Of a DNA stretch of 40,494 nucleotides, positions 22,703 through 30,248 are shown one piece after another. Under the pieces are notes generated by a model. That model was not told the DNA's origin. It made no database searches and saw nothing but the letters and a program-made list of their open reading frames with translations. The first letter of the stretch is position 1; every line of letters starts with the position of its first letter. The translations under genes and the position numbers were made by a program. The DNA is from Mycolicibacterium agri (GTDB taxonomy: Bacteria; Actinomycetota; Actinomycetes; Mycobacteriales; Mycobacteriaceae). Location: NCBI RefSeq assembly GCF_002553505.1, contig NZ_PDCP01000051.1:1-40494 (forward strand), in the 5' to 3' direction.

Positions 22703-23272
22703 TTAGTCGGTGTTTCCGCGGCGGCTGGCGATGATGACCAACAGAATCGCGAGCACACCCGCAGCGATCGCCGCAGCGATCGGCAGCCGCGACTGCGGGG
22801 GGCCGACCAACGGAACGCTCGGCGGCGCCGTCACCGGGTTACCCGCTGCGGCCACCGTCGACTTCGCTTGTGCGGCAGTCTGTTTGGCCTCGGTGACGAG
22901 ATCGCGGTCGCCGTCTACCGCTTTCGCGGCCGCCTTCTTTGCGGGCGGTTTCTTGGCCGCGGCCTTCTTGGCGGAAGCTTTCTTCGCGGCGGCCTTCTTC
23001 GCCGGCGCCGCCTTCTTGGCGGCCTTCGCAGGGGTCTTCTTGGGGGTCTTGGCCGGAGCCTTCTTCGCGGCCTTGGCTTTCTTGGCAGCCGCCTTCTTGG
23101 CGGGCGGCTTGTCGCCCGTCGGCTCGGTGGGTTTTTCGGGTGACGGTTCAGCAGCCGGGGCAGGTGCAGGAGCGGCATCCGAAGCGGGGGTGGGTGTCTC
23201 CGGCTTCGGCGGTATCTGCGCAGGCGCTGGCACGTCAGGCTTTTCGTCGGCGCGATCCTGCGGGTCGGCCAT
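22703..23272 (-). CDS. hns: Rv3852-like H-NS-type protein with C-terminal membrane anchor
   Basis: 189 residues. The N-terminal about 60 residues are Pro/Ala/Glu rich and acidic. Residues 60-110 are Lys/Ala repeats (AAKKAPAKTPKK type), a histone-H1-like DNA-binding tail. AAAQAKSTV-like text near residue 137 and a final hydrophobic helix LPIAAAIAAGVLAILLVIIA match Rv3852, which begins MPDPQDRP as this one begins MADPQDRA. It may tether DNA to the membrane; the role is debated. ATG 23272 is chosen for AAAGGAG upstream. The K/A stretch is longer than in M. tuberculosis. Confidence 0.88.
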   Translation of the reverse strand: MADPQDRADEKPDVPAPAQIPPKPETPTPASDAAPAPAPAAEPSPEKPTEPTGDKPPAKKAAAKKAKAAKKAPAKTPKKTPAKAAKKAAPAKKAAAKKASAKKAAAKKPPAKKAAAKAVDGDRDLVTEAKQTAAQAKSTVAAAGNPVTAPPSVPLVGPPQSRLPIAAAIAAGVLAILLVIIASRRGNTD

Positions 23273-23314
23273 CGGGCTGCTCCTTTGCAGTGTCTCGTCT
23301 TTAGTCACTCAACC

Positions 23315-24238
23315 CTAGCCCGTGACGGAAAGGGCAGCGGCCATGGTCAACGCGACGGTCATGATTGCCAGCTCGGTCAGCGATCGAGACCGCGACAAAT
23401 ATGCGGTCACGCGGTGCGACTTTGCCGCGGGTAACCATCGGGCCCGGTTGCTCCACGCTAGCGCGAGCAATACAACAGTTAGCACGATCTTGATCAGCAA
23501 CACCCGCCCGTAGCCCGTGCCGAACAACTGCGACGGGCTGCCGATGACCACCAGCGCCCCGGCGACCCCGCCGGCCAGCAGGGCGATCACACACCCCAGC
23601 GACAGCTCCGAGAACCGCGGCAGCACCCGGGCCCACTGCCCGCGGTGCTCGACCGTCAGCACCAGCGCCGCCAACGTTCCGCACCACAGCGCGGCCGTCA
23701 ACGCGTGCACCGCAATTGCCGCCCCGCCCAGGGCACTCGCGGCCATGTGACCGCCAATTGTGCGTGCCACCAACCCAACTGCCGTGACGCCCGCGACGGC
23801 GACGGTCACCGGGGCAGTCCTCGGGGCGGCGACGGCCAGCAGCAGCACCACACCGGCCGCCGCCGCGCTGAACACCCCCGAGCGCCCGACCGCGGTCGCC
23901 GACGCGAACTCAAGGGCCGTGCCGAGGCCGACCCGCGTCACCGGCATCGCGGCAGCCGCTGCGGCGCCGACGACCAAGCGGCACAGTTCGGCCACCAGCC
24001 AGACGCCCGCCGCGACCGCGAGCGGTGCCTCGGCCCGGTGCATGAGCTCGGTTCGGTGGCGGCCGTCCTCGAGCGCAGGCGCCGTCGCGAGGCCGAGCGT
24101 GACGGCCGCCGCGCAGTCGGCGACCGCACGCACCACCGCCTGGGCCGGCGCGGCCTGCGGGTACGCCAACGCCCACGCCGCGCCTGAGGCGGCGAGCACG
24201 ACGAGCAGCCCGCCCAGCGCGGCGTGGGTCCGGGTCAC
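23315..24238 (-). CDS. copD: CopD-family copper transport membrane protein
   Basis: 307 residues with about eight transmembrane segments; the C-terminal half has the CopD domain wording (LGGAAIAVHALTAALWCGTL, a His in the helix; RFSELSLGCVIALLAGGVAGAL; YGRVLLIKIVLTVVLLALAW). CopD works with periplasmic CopC in copper uptake across the inner membrane. GTG 24238 overlaps the copC stop as GTGA and precedes the first membrane helix by 6 residues; the longer upstream frame lies inside copC and is rejected. It lies 42 bp before hns on the same strand. Confidence 0.88.
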   Translation of the reverse strand: MTRTHAALGGLLVVLAASGAAWALAYPQAAPAQAVVRAVADCAAAVTLGLATAPALEDGRHRTELMHRAEAPLAVAAGVWLVAELCRLVVGAAAAAAMPVTRVGLGTALEFASATAVGRSGVFSAAAAGVVLLLAVAAPRTAPVTVAVAGVTAVGLVARTIGGHMAASALGGAAIAVHALTAALWCGTLAALVLTVEHRGQWARVLPRFSELSLGCVIALLAGGVAGALVVIGSPSQLFGTGYGRVLLIKIVLTVVLLALAWSNRARWLPAAKSHRVTAYLSRSRSLTELAIMTVALTMAAALSVTG

Positions 24239-24744
24239 GTCTTTCGCCGCGTCGCCCACCAGACTCCGCCGGCGATGATCAGCGCACCGATCACCAGGAA
24301 CGGCCACACCGGAATCCCGCCATCTGTGGGTTCGGCCGGTGCGGCCGTCGCCCGGCCCGGCGTGCCAGGCCCTGGCGCCGTCAGCTCGAACTGCCACGAC
24401 CCCGACACCGGATGGCCGTCCGCCGACGTCACGCGGTAGTTCACCGTGTAGGTGCCCGTCGGCCCGAGCGGGCGCACACTCACCGAGACCACCGCGCCCT
24501 CGACCTGCGGGTCGCCGTCCGACCACAGGTTGCCGTCCGGTCCCACCACGGTCATCGCGGCGAAATCGGGCTGTATCTGCTCGTTGAATGTCGCGCTGAC
24601 CCGTTGCGGTCCCTGCGCCAGCGCGGCGCCTTCGGCGGGATCGGCCGCGATGCGGACGGCGTGTGCGGATGCAACCGGGGCGCCGGCCAGCGCCATCGCC
24701 GCCACCAGGGCGGCGATGAACGCGAGCCGGGCAATCCGGATCAT
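24235..24744 (-). CDS. copC: CopC-domain secreted copper-binding protein, membrane anchored
   Basis: 169 residues: signal peptide (residues 1-27, cut after ASA) leaving a mature N-terminal His (HAVRIAADPAEGA), then the CopC beta-barrel with DGHPVSGSWQF near residue 110. N-terminal His plus this Asp/His pair make the Cu(II) site of CopC. The C-terminal helix (WPFLVIGALIIAGGVWWA) anchors it in the membrane. The ATG overlaps the ycnI stop (ATGA) and the stop overlaps copD, so the three are translationally coupled. Confidence 0.9.
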   Translation of the reverse strand: MIRIARLAFIAALVAAMALAGAPVASAHAVRIAADPAEGAALAQGPQRVSATFNEQIQPDFAAMTVVGPDGNLWSDGDPQVEGAVVSVSVRPLGPTGTYTVNYRVTSADGHPVSGSWQFELTAPGPGTPGRATAAPAEPTDGGIPVWPFLVIGALIIAGGVWWATRRKT

Positions 24745-25394
24745 GTGCGTCTCCGCGCGATCAATGCCGCGGCCACCCCGACGGCGGCCAGCGTGATGGC
24801 GCCGCCGGCGAGCCAGCGCGCGGTGTTGTCGGCGCCCTGCGTGGCCTGAGCCGTCATCGCGTGCTCGGAGGTCGTCGGCGTCGCACCGGTCAAGCTCAGC
24901 ACAGGCGCGGGATGCTCCGGTTCAGCGCCGTCGGGTAGCGGCGCCTGGTCCCAGCGCACCACCGTCCCGTCGGAGTACGTCTGGGTGGTCGGGAAGCTGA
25001 CGCTGTCGCCGTCGGGCAGCTTCACCGACACCCGGAACAGCGCGAACTGGTCCGACGAGATGCCGATCGTCGGGTCGGCCGTCCAGGTGACCGAGTGGAC
25101 GGTGCCCGCCGCGGTGTCCCGTTCGACCGTGGCCGTCCAGCCGGGCATGACTTCGGTACGCGCCGACGCGACGTCGGGCAGCTCGACACGCAACTGCGTC
25201 GTCAAGGCCCCGGTGTCGGATTCGCCCGGCACCCGGAACGTCAGCACCGATGTGGTGCCCGGCGCGGGATCGTCGGCGTCGACGTGGACGTGCGCCGACG
25301 CCGGGCCGGCGGTCACCAGCCCGAGAGTGAAGGCCGCGGCCGTGGTGGCCACGCTGATAAGGGCGCGCTTGGGCGCCCCGGATGGGGAACGCAT
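24741..25394 (-). CDS. ycnI: YcnI/DUF1775 copper-binding protein
   Basis: 217 residues: a signal peptide ending GPASA and a mature start HVHVDADDPAPG. The N-terminal His is the expected Cu(II) ligand of the DUF1775 fold, whose wording (VLTFRVPGESDTGALTTQLR, VEL.D, DQFALFRVSVKLP) follows. The C-terminal segment WLAGGAITLAAVGVAAALIA is a membrane anchor. In bacilli and actinobacteria YcnI genes sit beside copC/copD, as here. It probably passes copper to CopC. Direct overlap with copC. Confidence 0.9.
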   Translation of the reverse strand: MRSPSGAPKRALISVATTAAAFTLGLVTAGPASAHVHVDADDPAPGTTSVLTFRVPGESDTGALTTQLRVELPDVASARTEVMPGWTATVERDTAAGTVHSVTWTADPTIGISSDQFALFRVSVKLPDGDSVSFPTTQTYSDGTVVRWDQAPLPDGAEPEHPAPVLSLTGATPTTSEHAMTAQATQGADNTARWLAGGAITLAAVGVAAALIARRRT

Positions 25395-25430
25395 TCAATT
25401 GTCACTTTCTGTGTTGGGGATTTCGGACGG

Positions 25431-25964
25431 TCAGCGTGCGGGGCTGACCGGCGGTCCCCGGTGTGACATCGAAGCGGCGAGCAGAAGCGCCGAATGCATC
25501 GGCTGGTCGGCGCAGATCGTGACAACGGCGCGCTCGGGCGTCGGCGGCACGATGACGCGCGCGACGGAGCCGACGACGCGCGATACCGCCCGGCAGAGAT
25601 GGTCGCCCGCCGCGATCAGCAGCGCGCCGACCACCACCGCCATCGCGTGCGCCGCCAGCATCGCCGGGGCGGGCAGCACCGTCGCGGTGTCGCCGCCGTG
25701 GCTGTGGCCTGCGGCGCTCAACATCAGGTGGCCGGCGAGCTGACCTGCTGCGAGCAATGCCAGCAGCACGCGGGCGTCTGACGTGCGGGCGATGCTCGCG
25801 GCCAGACTGCCGACCGTCACGGCCAGCACCGCGAGCAGCGCCGCCGATGTGCCCGTCGGAGCGGCACTGCCTGCCAGGCCGTGGGCCGCCACCGCCAGCG
25901 TCGCGGTCAGCAGCCCGGCAGCCGTCCCCCGCAGACGCGCTGCGACGGTCGACGGCTGGCTCAC
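25431..25964 (-). CDS. unrecognised polytopic membrane protein with His motif, head of cop genes
   Basis: 177 residues, GTG start 11 bp after the DUF6474 stop. About four to five hydrophobic helices. A His cluster GHLMLSAAGHSHGG sits at the outer edge of the third helix, and further His and Met occur at AAHAMAVV and MHSALLLAASMSHRG. I do not recognise the family. Position (first of the ycnI-copC-copD run, 36 bp upstream of ycnI) and the His/Met residues suggest a copper-related membrane protein, by inference. No truncation is evident. Confidence 0.75.
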   Translation of the reverse strand: MSQPSTVAARLRGTAAGLLTATLAVAAHGLAGSAAPTGTSAALLAVLAVTVGSLAASIARTSDARVLLALLAAGQLAGHLMLSAAGHSHGGDTATVLPAPAMLAAHAMAVVVGALLIAAGDHLCRAVSRVVGSVARVIVPPTPERAVVTICADQPMHSALLLAASMSHRGPPVSPAR

Positions 25965-25975
25965 GGCGATGCCTT

Positions 25976-26632
25976 TCAGGCCACGCCGAGGCGAGCCATC
26001 AGGTCGGCGTCGATGCCGTCGAGCTGGCGGGAGATCGAATCGTGGGCCGCCTTGCGCTTGCCCGACGGCATGTTCTCGGCGGCGGTGACCGCGGCGGACA
26101 GCTCGCTGAGCCGCTCGGTGATGGCGGCGACGAACTCCTTGGTCTCGGCGTCCTTGGGCTTCTTCTCGGCGACGAGCCGCAGCGTCTGCTCGGCGCCCGC
26201 GATGCGGGCCGACAGCTGGGCGCCGTGCCCCGAGAACTGGCCCAGCTGGCTGAGTGGAACGCCGAGCCGATCGGCGCGCCGTTCGTCGAGGAAGCCCCGC
26301 GCGGCCATTGCCCCGCGGTAGGCCAGCGGCACGGCGATCGGCGCCAACAGCCGGGTGACGGTCAACGCGCGGCGGATCCGCGTCGGAGAGAACAGCTTGC
26401 CCTCCTGGGCCGCCTTGAGCTGAGTTTCAGCAACCTTGAGCGCGGCCTTGTCGCTCTGCCGCTGGGCGCGCAATTGGGCCTTGAGCGCCTTGGCCTCGGC
26501 CTTGCGGGCCGCCTTGTCGCGACGGCGCTCGTTCTTCGCGGCGAGCTTGGCCTCAAGCTTCGCTTTCGCCTTGATGGCGCGGGCCTCAGCTCGCCGAGTA
26601 GCGCGGCTTTTGCGTCGCTTGAACAGGCCCAT
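25976..26632 (-). CDS. DUF6474 family protein, Rv3850-like
   Basis: 218 residues. It begins MGLFKRRKSRATRRAEARAI, then a long Lys/Ala/Glu/Arg coiled-coil-like helix to residue 90, a short hydrophobic stretch (VTRLLAPIAVPLAYRGAMAA) and a helical C-terminus. This is the wording of mycobacterial Rv3850 homologues. Function unknown; a nucleoid or membrane-associated role is conceivable from the basic coil next to hns-like genes. ATG 26632 is taken for GGAAGG upstream and the conserved N-terminus; a longer frame to 26713 is not supported. It leads the minus-strand run into the copper genes with an 11 bp gap. Confidence 0.85.
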   Translation of the reverse strand: MGLFKRRKSRATRRAEARAIKAKAKLEAKLAAKNERRRDKAARKAEAKALKAQLRAQRQSDKAALKVAETQLKAAQEGKLFSPTRIRRALTVTRLLAPIAVPLAYRGAMAARGFLDERRADRLGVPLSQLGQFSGHGAQLSARIAGAEQTLRLVAEKKPKDAETKEFVAAITERLSELSAAVTAAENMPSGKRKAAHDSISRQLDGIDADLMARLGVA

Positions 26633-26848
26633 CTGGCCGCCTTCCGGTCGTCTCGTCGACATCGTGGCCACTGATCTGCGCGATGGCGCAGCACCAACAC
26701 TATCGCCCCGCATTCGGGCCAGCGTTGGCGTGCCCCGGTGCGCATGTGGTTCGATCCACTAGCAAACGTGTGTGAGGCGTTTGTGCGACAATTGTGACAC
26801 TCCCCGTCCGCCCCTCGGTCGACGGGCGTGCTGAGAGGTGGTGACCGA

Positions 26849-27049
26849 GTGGCTCCGCGTGTGCGTGTCGCCGCGTCGGCGGTTCTCGTCGCGTCCGGGC
26901 TGCTCATCACCGGCGCCGGTGGCGCGAGCGCGATTGCCGATCCCGGACACGGCTACGGACGATCGGACAAGGACATGTCATGGCCAGGCGGTGCCCGATG
27001 TCAGTCGCGTCCGCGCGGTTGGACCTGCTGCCCGTGGGCGGGTTCCTGA
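26849..27049 (+). pseudogene. signal-peptide protein, probably truncated
   Basis: GTG 26849 with GAGAGGTGG upstream opens a clear Sec signal peptide (APRVRVAASAVLVASGLLIT, then GGASA cleavage) followed by IADPGHGYGRSDKDM. After about 27 mature residues the text becomes Cys/Trp/Arg rich and nonspecific to a stop at 27047-27049. The frame downstream belongs to a different gene fragment. I read it as a secreted core-genome protein cut off where foreign DNA begins at about 26985. Confidence 0.45.
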
Positions 27050-27132
27050 TCGGAAAGCTGGCTTCCTATTCGGCCCTCGGTGCATTGCTGGGAGCCCTCG
27101 GGGCGGCGGTGTCACTATCCGTCGATGCCCGG
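27010..27132 (+). pseudogene. fragment of a TauE/SafE- or DsbD-like membrane protein
   Basis: About 40 codons reading LDLLPVGGFLIGKLASYSAL then GALLGALGAAVSLSVDAR, which resembles the glycine-rich first repeat of sulfite-exporter/DsbD-type membrane proteins. No start and no continuation in frame are visible. A gene remnant at the island edge; the family call is tentative. Confidence 0.35.
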
Positions 27133-27182
27133 ACCGCTGTTCAACAAGTTGGACATCAACCTGCTGTTGCCGCTGTTCGTGG

Positions 27183-27674
27183 ATGGTGAGCGGACCACGG
27201 TTGGCCAGCACATCGAGCTTCTGCTGCACCTCGCCCTGGACGTTGGTGTGGTCCGCCGAACCCAGTACCCCGGCCAGCGCGCCGGCCGCGACACGGTTCG
27301 AAATCGCCTTGCAGGCGAGCGCGACATCGAGGATCAGGCCGTTGAGGTCCCCGGACGCGTCGGGGTGACGCCGGCGTTCTTCAATCAGAAACTGCACCAA
27401 GGTGGTGCGATCGGCAAACATGCCCCAAGGATGTCGGGGGCGGTGCTGACCGGCCATCCCCCGCCTGGGTGGGTGGCTGGGTGGCTGCCGACCGAGCTGA
27501 GCCTGTAACCGAAACATCTGGAACCGATAAGGCCTCGTCCAGACCGTGTCTGGACCTCCATCGCCCCGGTGTCGAGAAACCTGCAGGCCGTGCCGTCACG
27601 CCTGGCTGCGTCGCTCCTAGAACTGTCTGCAGTTCGATGCGGTCGGGACTCCGTTGAAGCGGTCCGCCAACCAT
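27183..27674. repeat. short inverted repeats bounding an inverted segment in FBPase
   Basis: ATGGTGAGCGGACC at 27183-27196 and GGTCCGCCAACCAT at 27661-27674 are inverted copies matching at 12 of 14 positions. They flank about 465 bp that carries the first third of the fructose-bisphosphatase on the opposite strand from the rest. A shared GCCAACC also sits at both junctions (27199-27205 complement, 27666-27672). Confidence 0.55.
27200..27421 (-). pseudogene. class I fructose-1,6-bisphosphatase, N-terminal fragment (inverted)
   Basis: 74 codons from ATG 27421 read MFADRTTLVQFLIEERRRHP, DVALACKAISNRVAAGALAG, VLGSADHTNVQGEV and QQKLDVLAN, the N-terminal domain of class I FBPases up to the point where the chain should enter the catalytic core. 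It then runs into unrelated text. The remaining two thirds are on the plus strand at 27.67-28.53 kb. The gene is therefore split by an inversion and cannot give an intact enzyme. Confidence 0.85.
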
Positions 27675-28528
27675 GCGAATACTTTCTGCGCGCCACCGAG
27701 TGGAGCGGTCGTGTCGCCGGGATGGTGTCCGAGGAGCTCGACGAGCCCTACCGGCTGCCAGCCGAACACCCCAGGGGCAAATACCTGCTGTTGTTCGATC
27801 CGCTCGACGGATCCTCGAACATCGACGTCAATGTGTCGGTTGGCAGCATCTTTTCGATACTGAGGGCGCCGCAACCCGGCTCGGACCCCGAGCCGCAGGA
27901 CTTTCTGCAGCCCGGCTGTGAGCAGGTGTGCGCCGGATATGCGATCTACGGGCCGTCGACGATGCTTGTCCTGTCGGTCGGCACCGGGGTGCACGCGTTC
28001 ACCCTGGACCCGAACCTGGGGGAGTTCATCCTCACCCGCGAGTCAATCCAAATACCGGAGAGCACCAAGGAATTCGCTATCAACGCGTCCAACCAGCGAT
28101 TCTGGGAGCCGGCCGTGCAACGGTATGTGCAGGAGTGTCTCGCCGGCCGCTCAGGGCCCCGCCAAAAAGACTTCAATATGCGCTGGGTCGCCTCGCTGGT
28201 GGCTGAAACTCACCGGATCCTCACCCGTGGAGGAGTTTTCCTGTATCCGCGTGACTCGCGGCAGCCGGTCAAGCCCGGCCGGTTGCGGCTGCTGTACGAG
28301 GCGAATCCAGTGGCATTTCTCATCGAGCAAGCCGGCGGCGCGGCCAGCACCGGACGAGGCCGTCTCCTCGACGTGGTTCCCACCGATGTGCACCAGCGGG
28401 TCTCTTTCGTGTTCGGTGCTCGCGAGGAGGTCGCAATCATCGAGGATTACCACGGCGAATCCTATGAGCTGGCCTCCAAATTGCCGCTCTACGGCACACG
28501 CGGCCTGTTCCGCAGCGCGGCGGTCTGA
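27569..28528 (+). pseudogene. class I fructose-1,6-bisphosphatase, C-terminal two thirds
   Basis: From about 27676 the frame reads EYFLRATEWSGRVAGMVSEE, FDPLDGSSNIDVNVSVGSIF, GYAIYGPSTMLVLSVG, NMRWVASLVAETHRIL, GGVFLYPRD and RLRLLYEANPVAFLIEQAGG to a normal C-terminus. Metal-site residues (SEE, DPLDGSS) are kept. The N-terminal domain is missing from this strand; the 36 codons before 27676 are not FBPase. Class I FBPase is not the usual mycobacterial enzyme (GlpX is), so the gene was probably acquired and then broken. A shortened protein could still be made, but without the N-terminal domain it should be inactive. Confidence 0.85.
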
Positions 28529-28536
28529 CTAGCGTG

Positions 28537-28866
28537 TCACGCAAAAATCCGATCGTCTCGGTCACGGGATCCTCGGGCGCTGGCACGACCTCTGTGATGC
28601 CAGACCGCGCGGCCCGCCAGATAGCGCACCGACTTGCCGGCCTCGGCCAACACCGTCAGCAACAAGGCGGCGTAGACCGTGGTCAGATCCACCGTCCAGG
28701 ACACCTGATCACCCAGTGCGTCAATGTCACTGACGAGCTCGCGGATCGCTTGTTCGTCATTGACCAGCCTGCGCGACAACACCACCGCGCCCTTGTCATC
28801 GACCACACAGACCCAGTGGTACTCCTTGCCGACATCCACACCAGCCCACAACTGGCCCGTCGTCAT
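28537..28866 (-). mobile_element. IS110-family transposase fragment
   Basis: ATG 28866 begins MTTGQLWAGVDVGKEYHWVC followed by VVDDKGAVVLSRRLVND and VSWTVDLTTVYAALLLTVLA, the N-terminal RuvC-like DEDD domain of IS110 transposases (GVDVGK holds the first catalytic Asp). The frame loses similarity after about 95 residues near RAVWHHRG and ends 9 bp from the FBPase stop. The rest of the element is missing, so it is inactive. The about 295 bp upstream (28867-29161) show no gene and may include the old element end. Confidence 0.85.
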
Positions 28867-29161
28867 CGAACCCCTTTTCACTTGTCTACCAACACAATCC
28901 CCACGGACAACCCCGCCAGCATTTCCTTAAATAGGCGATCGCATCGCAGATCTCAATCAGCGGCCAGAGGAAGTCCAGGCAGGCCGGGCGGCCAGTCCTT
29001 TCAAGCCGCACCATCAGGCCGGCACGAGTCATGCTGCCTCACCCGGCCCACCCGGGTCACAGCCCAACGTAACAACACGAAGTAACTGCACCTACGAACT
29101 TAAGGGTAGTCATGAACGGCCCAACCGCTGAGCTGTCGTCCGCCGCCGCGGTGCGTCGCCA

Positions 29162-30172
29162 ATGATCGCGCCACACGCCCGCCGGGTAACGGTCGACCGA
29201 TTCGGGCCGCCCGAGATGTTGCACGTCGAATCGTTCGCGTTGGGTGAGCCGGGGCGTCGGCGCGTGCGCGTGCGCGTAACGCATGCGTCGGTCGGATCGA
29301 CCGACGCGATGGCGCGGTCAGGCGATTACCTCTTCCAGCCCCGGCCCGGCTTCGTTCCTGGCTATGACTTCGTGGGCGTGGTCGAGACCACCAATGCCGC
29401 CGCGGCTCGCCGGGGACTGTCTATCGGCATGCGGGTGATCGGCTGTCTAGCCCGGATGGGGTCCTACACAACACATTTGAATGCCTGCATCGATCGCCTG
29501 GTTCCGTTGCCCGATGAACTCGACTCAACAGTTGCCGCCGCCCTGCCACTGGACCTGGTCACCGCGGACCTGGCACTCGAGCTAGCCGAACCACCCCACG
29601 GCGGAACACTTTTCGTCCAGGGAGTCTCCGGCCCGGTCGGCAGCTTGCTCACTCAGCTCGCCGTCGCGAAAGGACTGCGGGTGTTCGGCACGGCATCGGA
29701 GCGCACCCGCGCCAGCGCGGAGTCCCTTGGCGCGCACGTCGTGAACTACCGGGATCCGAACTGGCCCATAATGATTCGGCAGCTGACCGCCGGCGGGGCG
29801 CACGCCGGCGTCGACCACACCGGCACCGCACTGGTTCGGGCGGCGACCAGGCGCACGGGCACGGTGGTCCGTACCGCATGGAGCGGCCGGCCCGGACACG
29901 GTCGCGTCGACGCCGCGCGGGGTGGGCCCGCGACGTTGGCTCGCAGATTCACCTCGCCCAGTGAACGTCTGTGCTCAGTCCCGCTACTGGTCGCGTTACA
30001 GCCGCAAAGGTACCGACAGATCCTGCACGACCAACTACACCGAATCGCCGGCGGCCAACTCCGGGCACCCACGGTGACCACGGCGCCCTTCGACGAGGTC
30101 ATCGACGCCCACCGGCAACTGGCCGACCTCCCGCCGGGGCACAAGCTCGTCCTCGAAATGCCCCCTGGCTAG
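29162..30172 (+). CDS. medium-chain reductase / quinone-oxidoreductase-like protein
   Basis: 336 residues of the zinc-independent MDR type: a GroES-like N-terminal domain (VTVDRFGPPEMLHVESFALG, GYDFVGVVE) and a Rossmann domain with VQGVSGPVGSLLTQLAVAKG in place of the usual GAAGGVG, then HAGVDHTG. The C-terminus (TTAPFDEVIDAHRQLADLPP then GHKLVLEM) is normal. Substrate unknown; NADPH use inferred from the family. Its stop is followed closely by the amidohydrolase frame, so the two may have been one operon. Intact by reading, in a region otherwise full of broken genes. Confidence 0.82.
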   Translation: MIAPHARRVTVDRFGPPEMLHVESFALGEPGRRRVRVRVTHASVGSTDAMARSGDYLFQPRPGFVPGYDFVGVVETTNAAAARRGLSIGMRVIGCLARMGSYTTHLNACIDRLVPLPDELDSTVAAALPLDLVTADLALELAEPPHGGTLFVQGVSGPVGSLLTQLAVAKGLRVFGTASERTRASAESLGAHVVNYRDPNWPIMIRQLTAGGAHAGVDHTGTALVRAATRRTGTVVRTAWSGRPGHGRVDAARGGPATLARRFTSPSERLCSVPLLVALQPQRYRQILHDQLHRIAGGQLRAPTVTTAPFDEVIDAHRQLADLPPGHKLVLEMPPG

Positions 30173-30248
30173 AGACGACGATATCCAACGAGCGACGTGC
30201 CGCCCCGCCGAACCGCGGGAGCGCATCCTGCGCGGCGCCGTCATCACC

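Noticed and set aside
24239..24526. N-terminal extension of CopD
   Set aside because: Lies inside copC in another frame; Arg/Gly-rich text with no membrane helix.
26735..26765. GTGGTTCGATCCAC as the T-arm of a tRNA
   Set aside because: The stem does not pair in the 5 bp/7 nt T-arm layout and no acceptor, D or anticodon arm is found around it.
27422..27696. Minus-strand frames between the FBPase halves as separate small genes
   Set aside because: Low-complexity Arg/Ser text, no start or family signal; part of the inverted segment.
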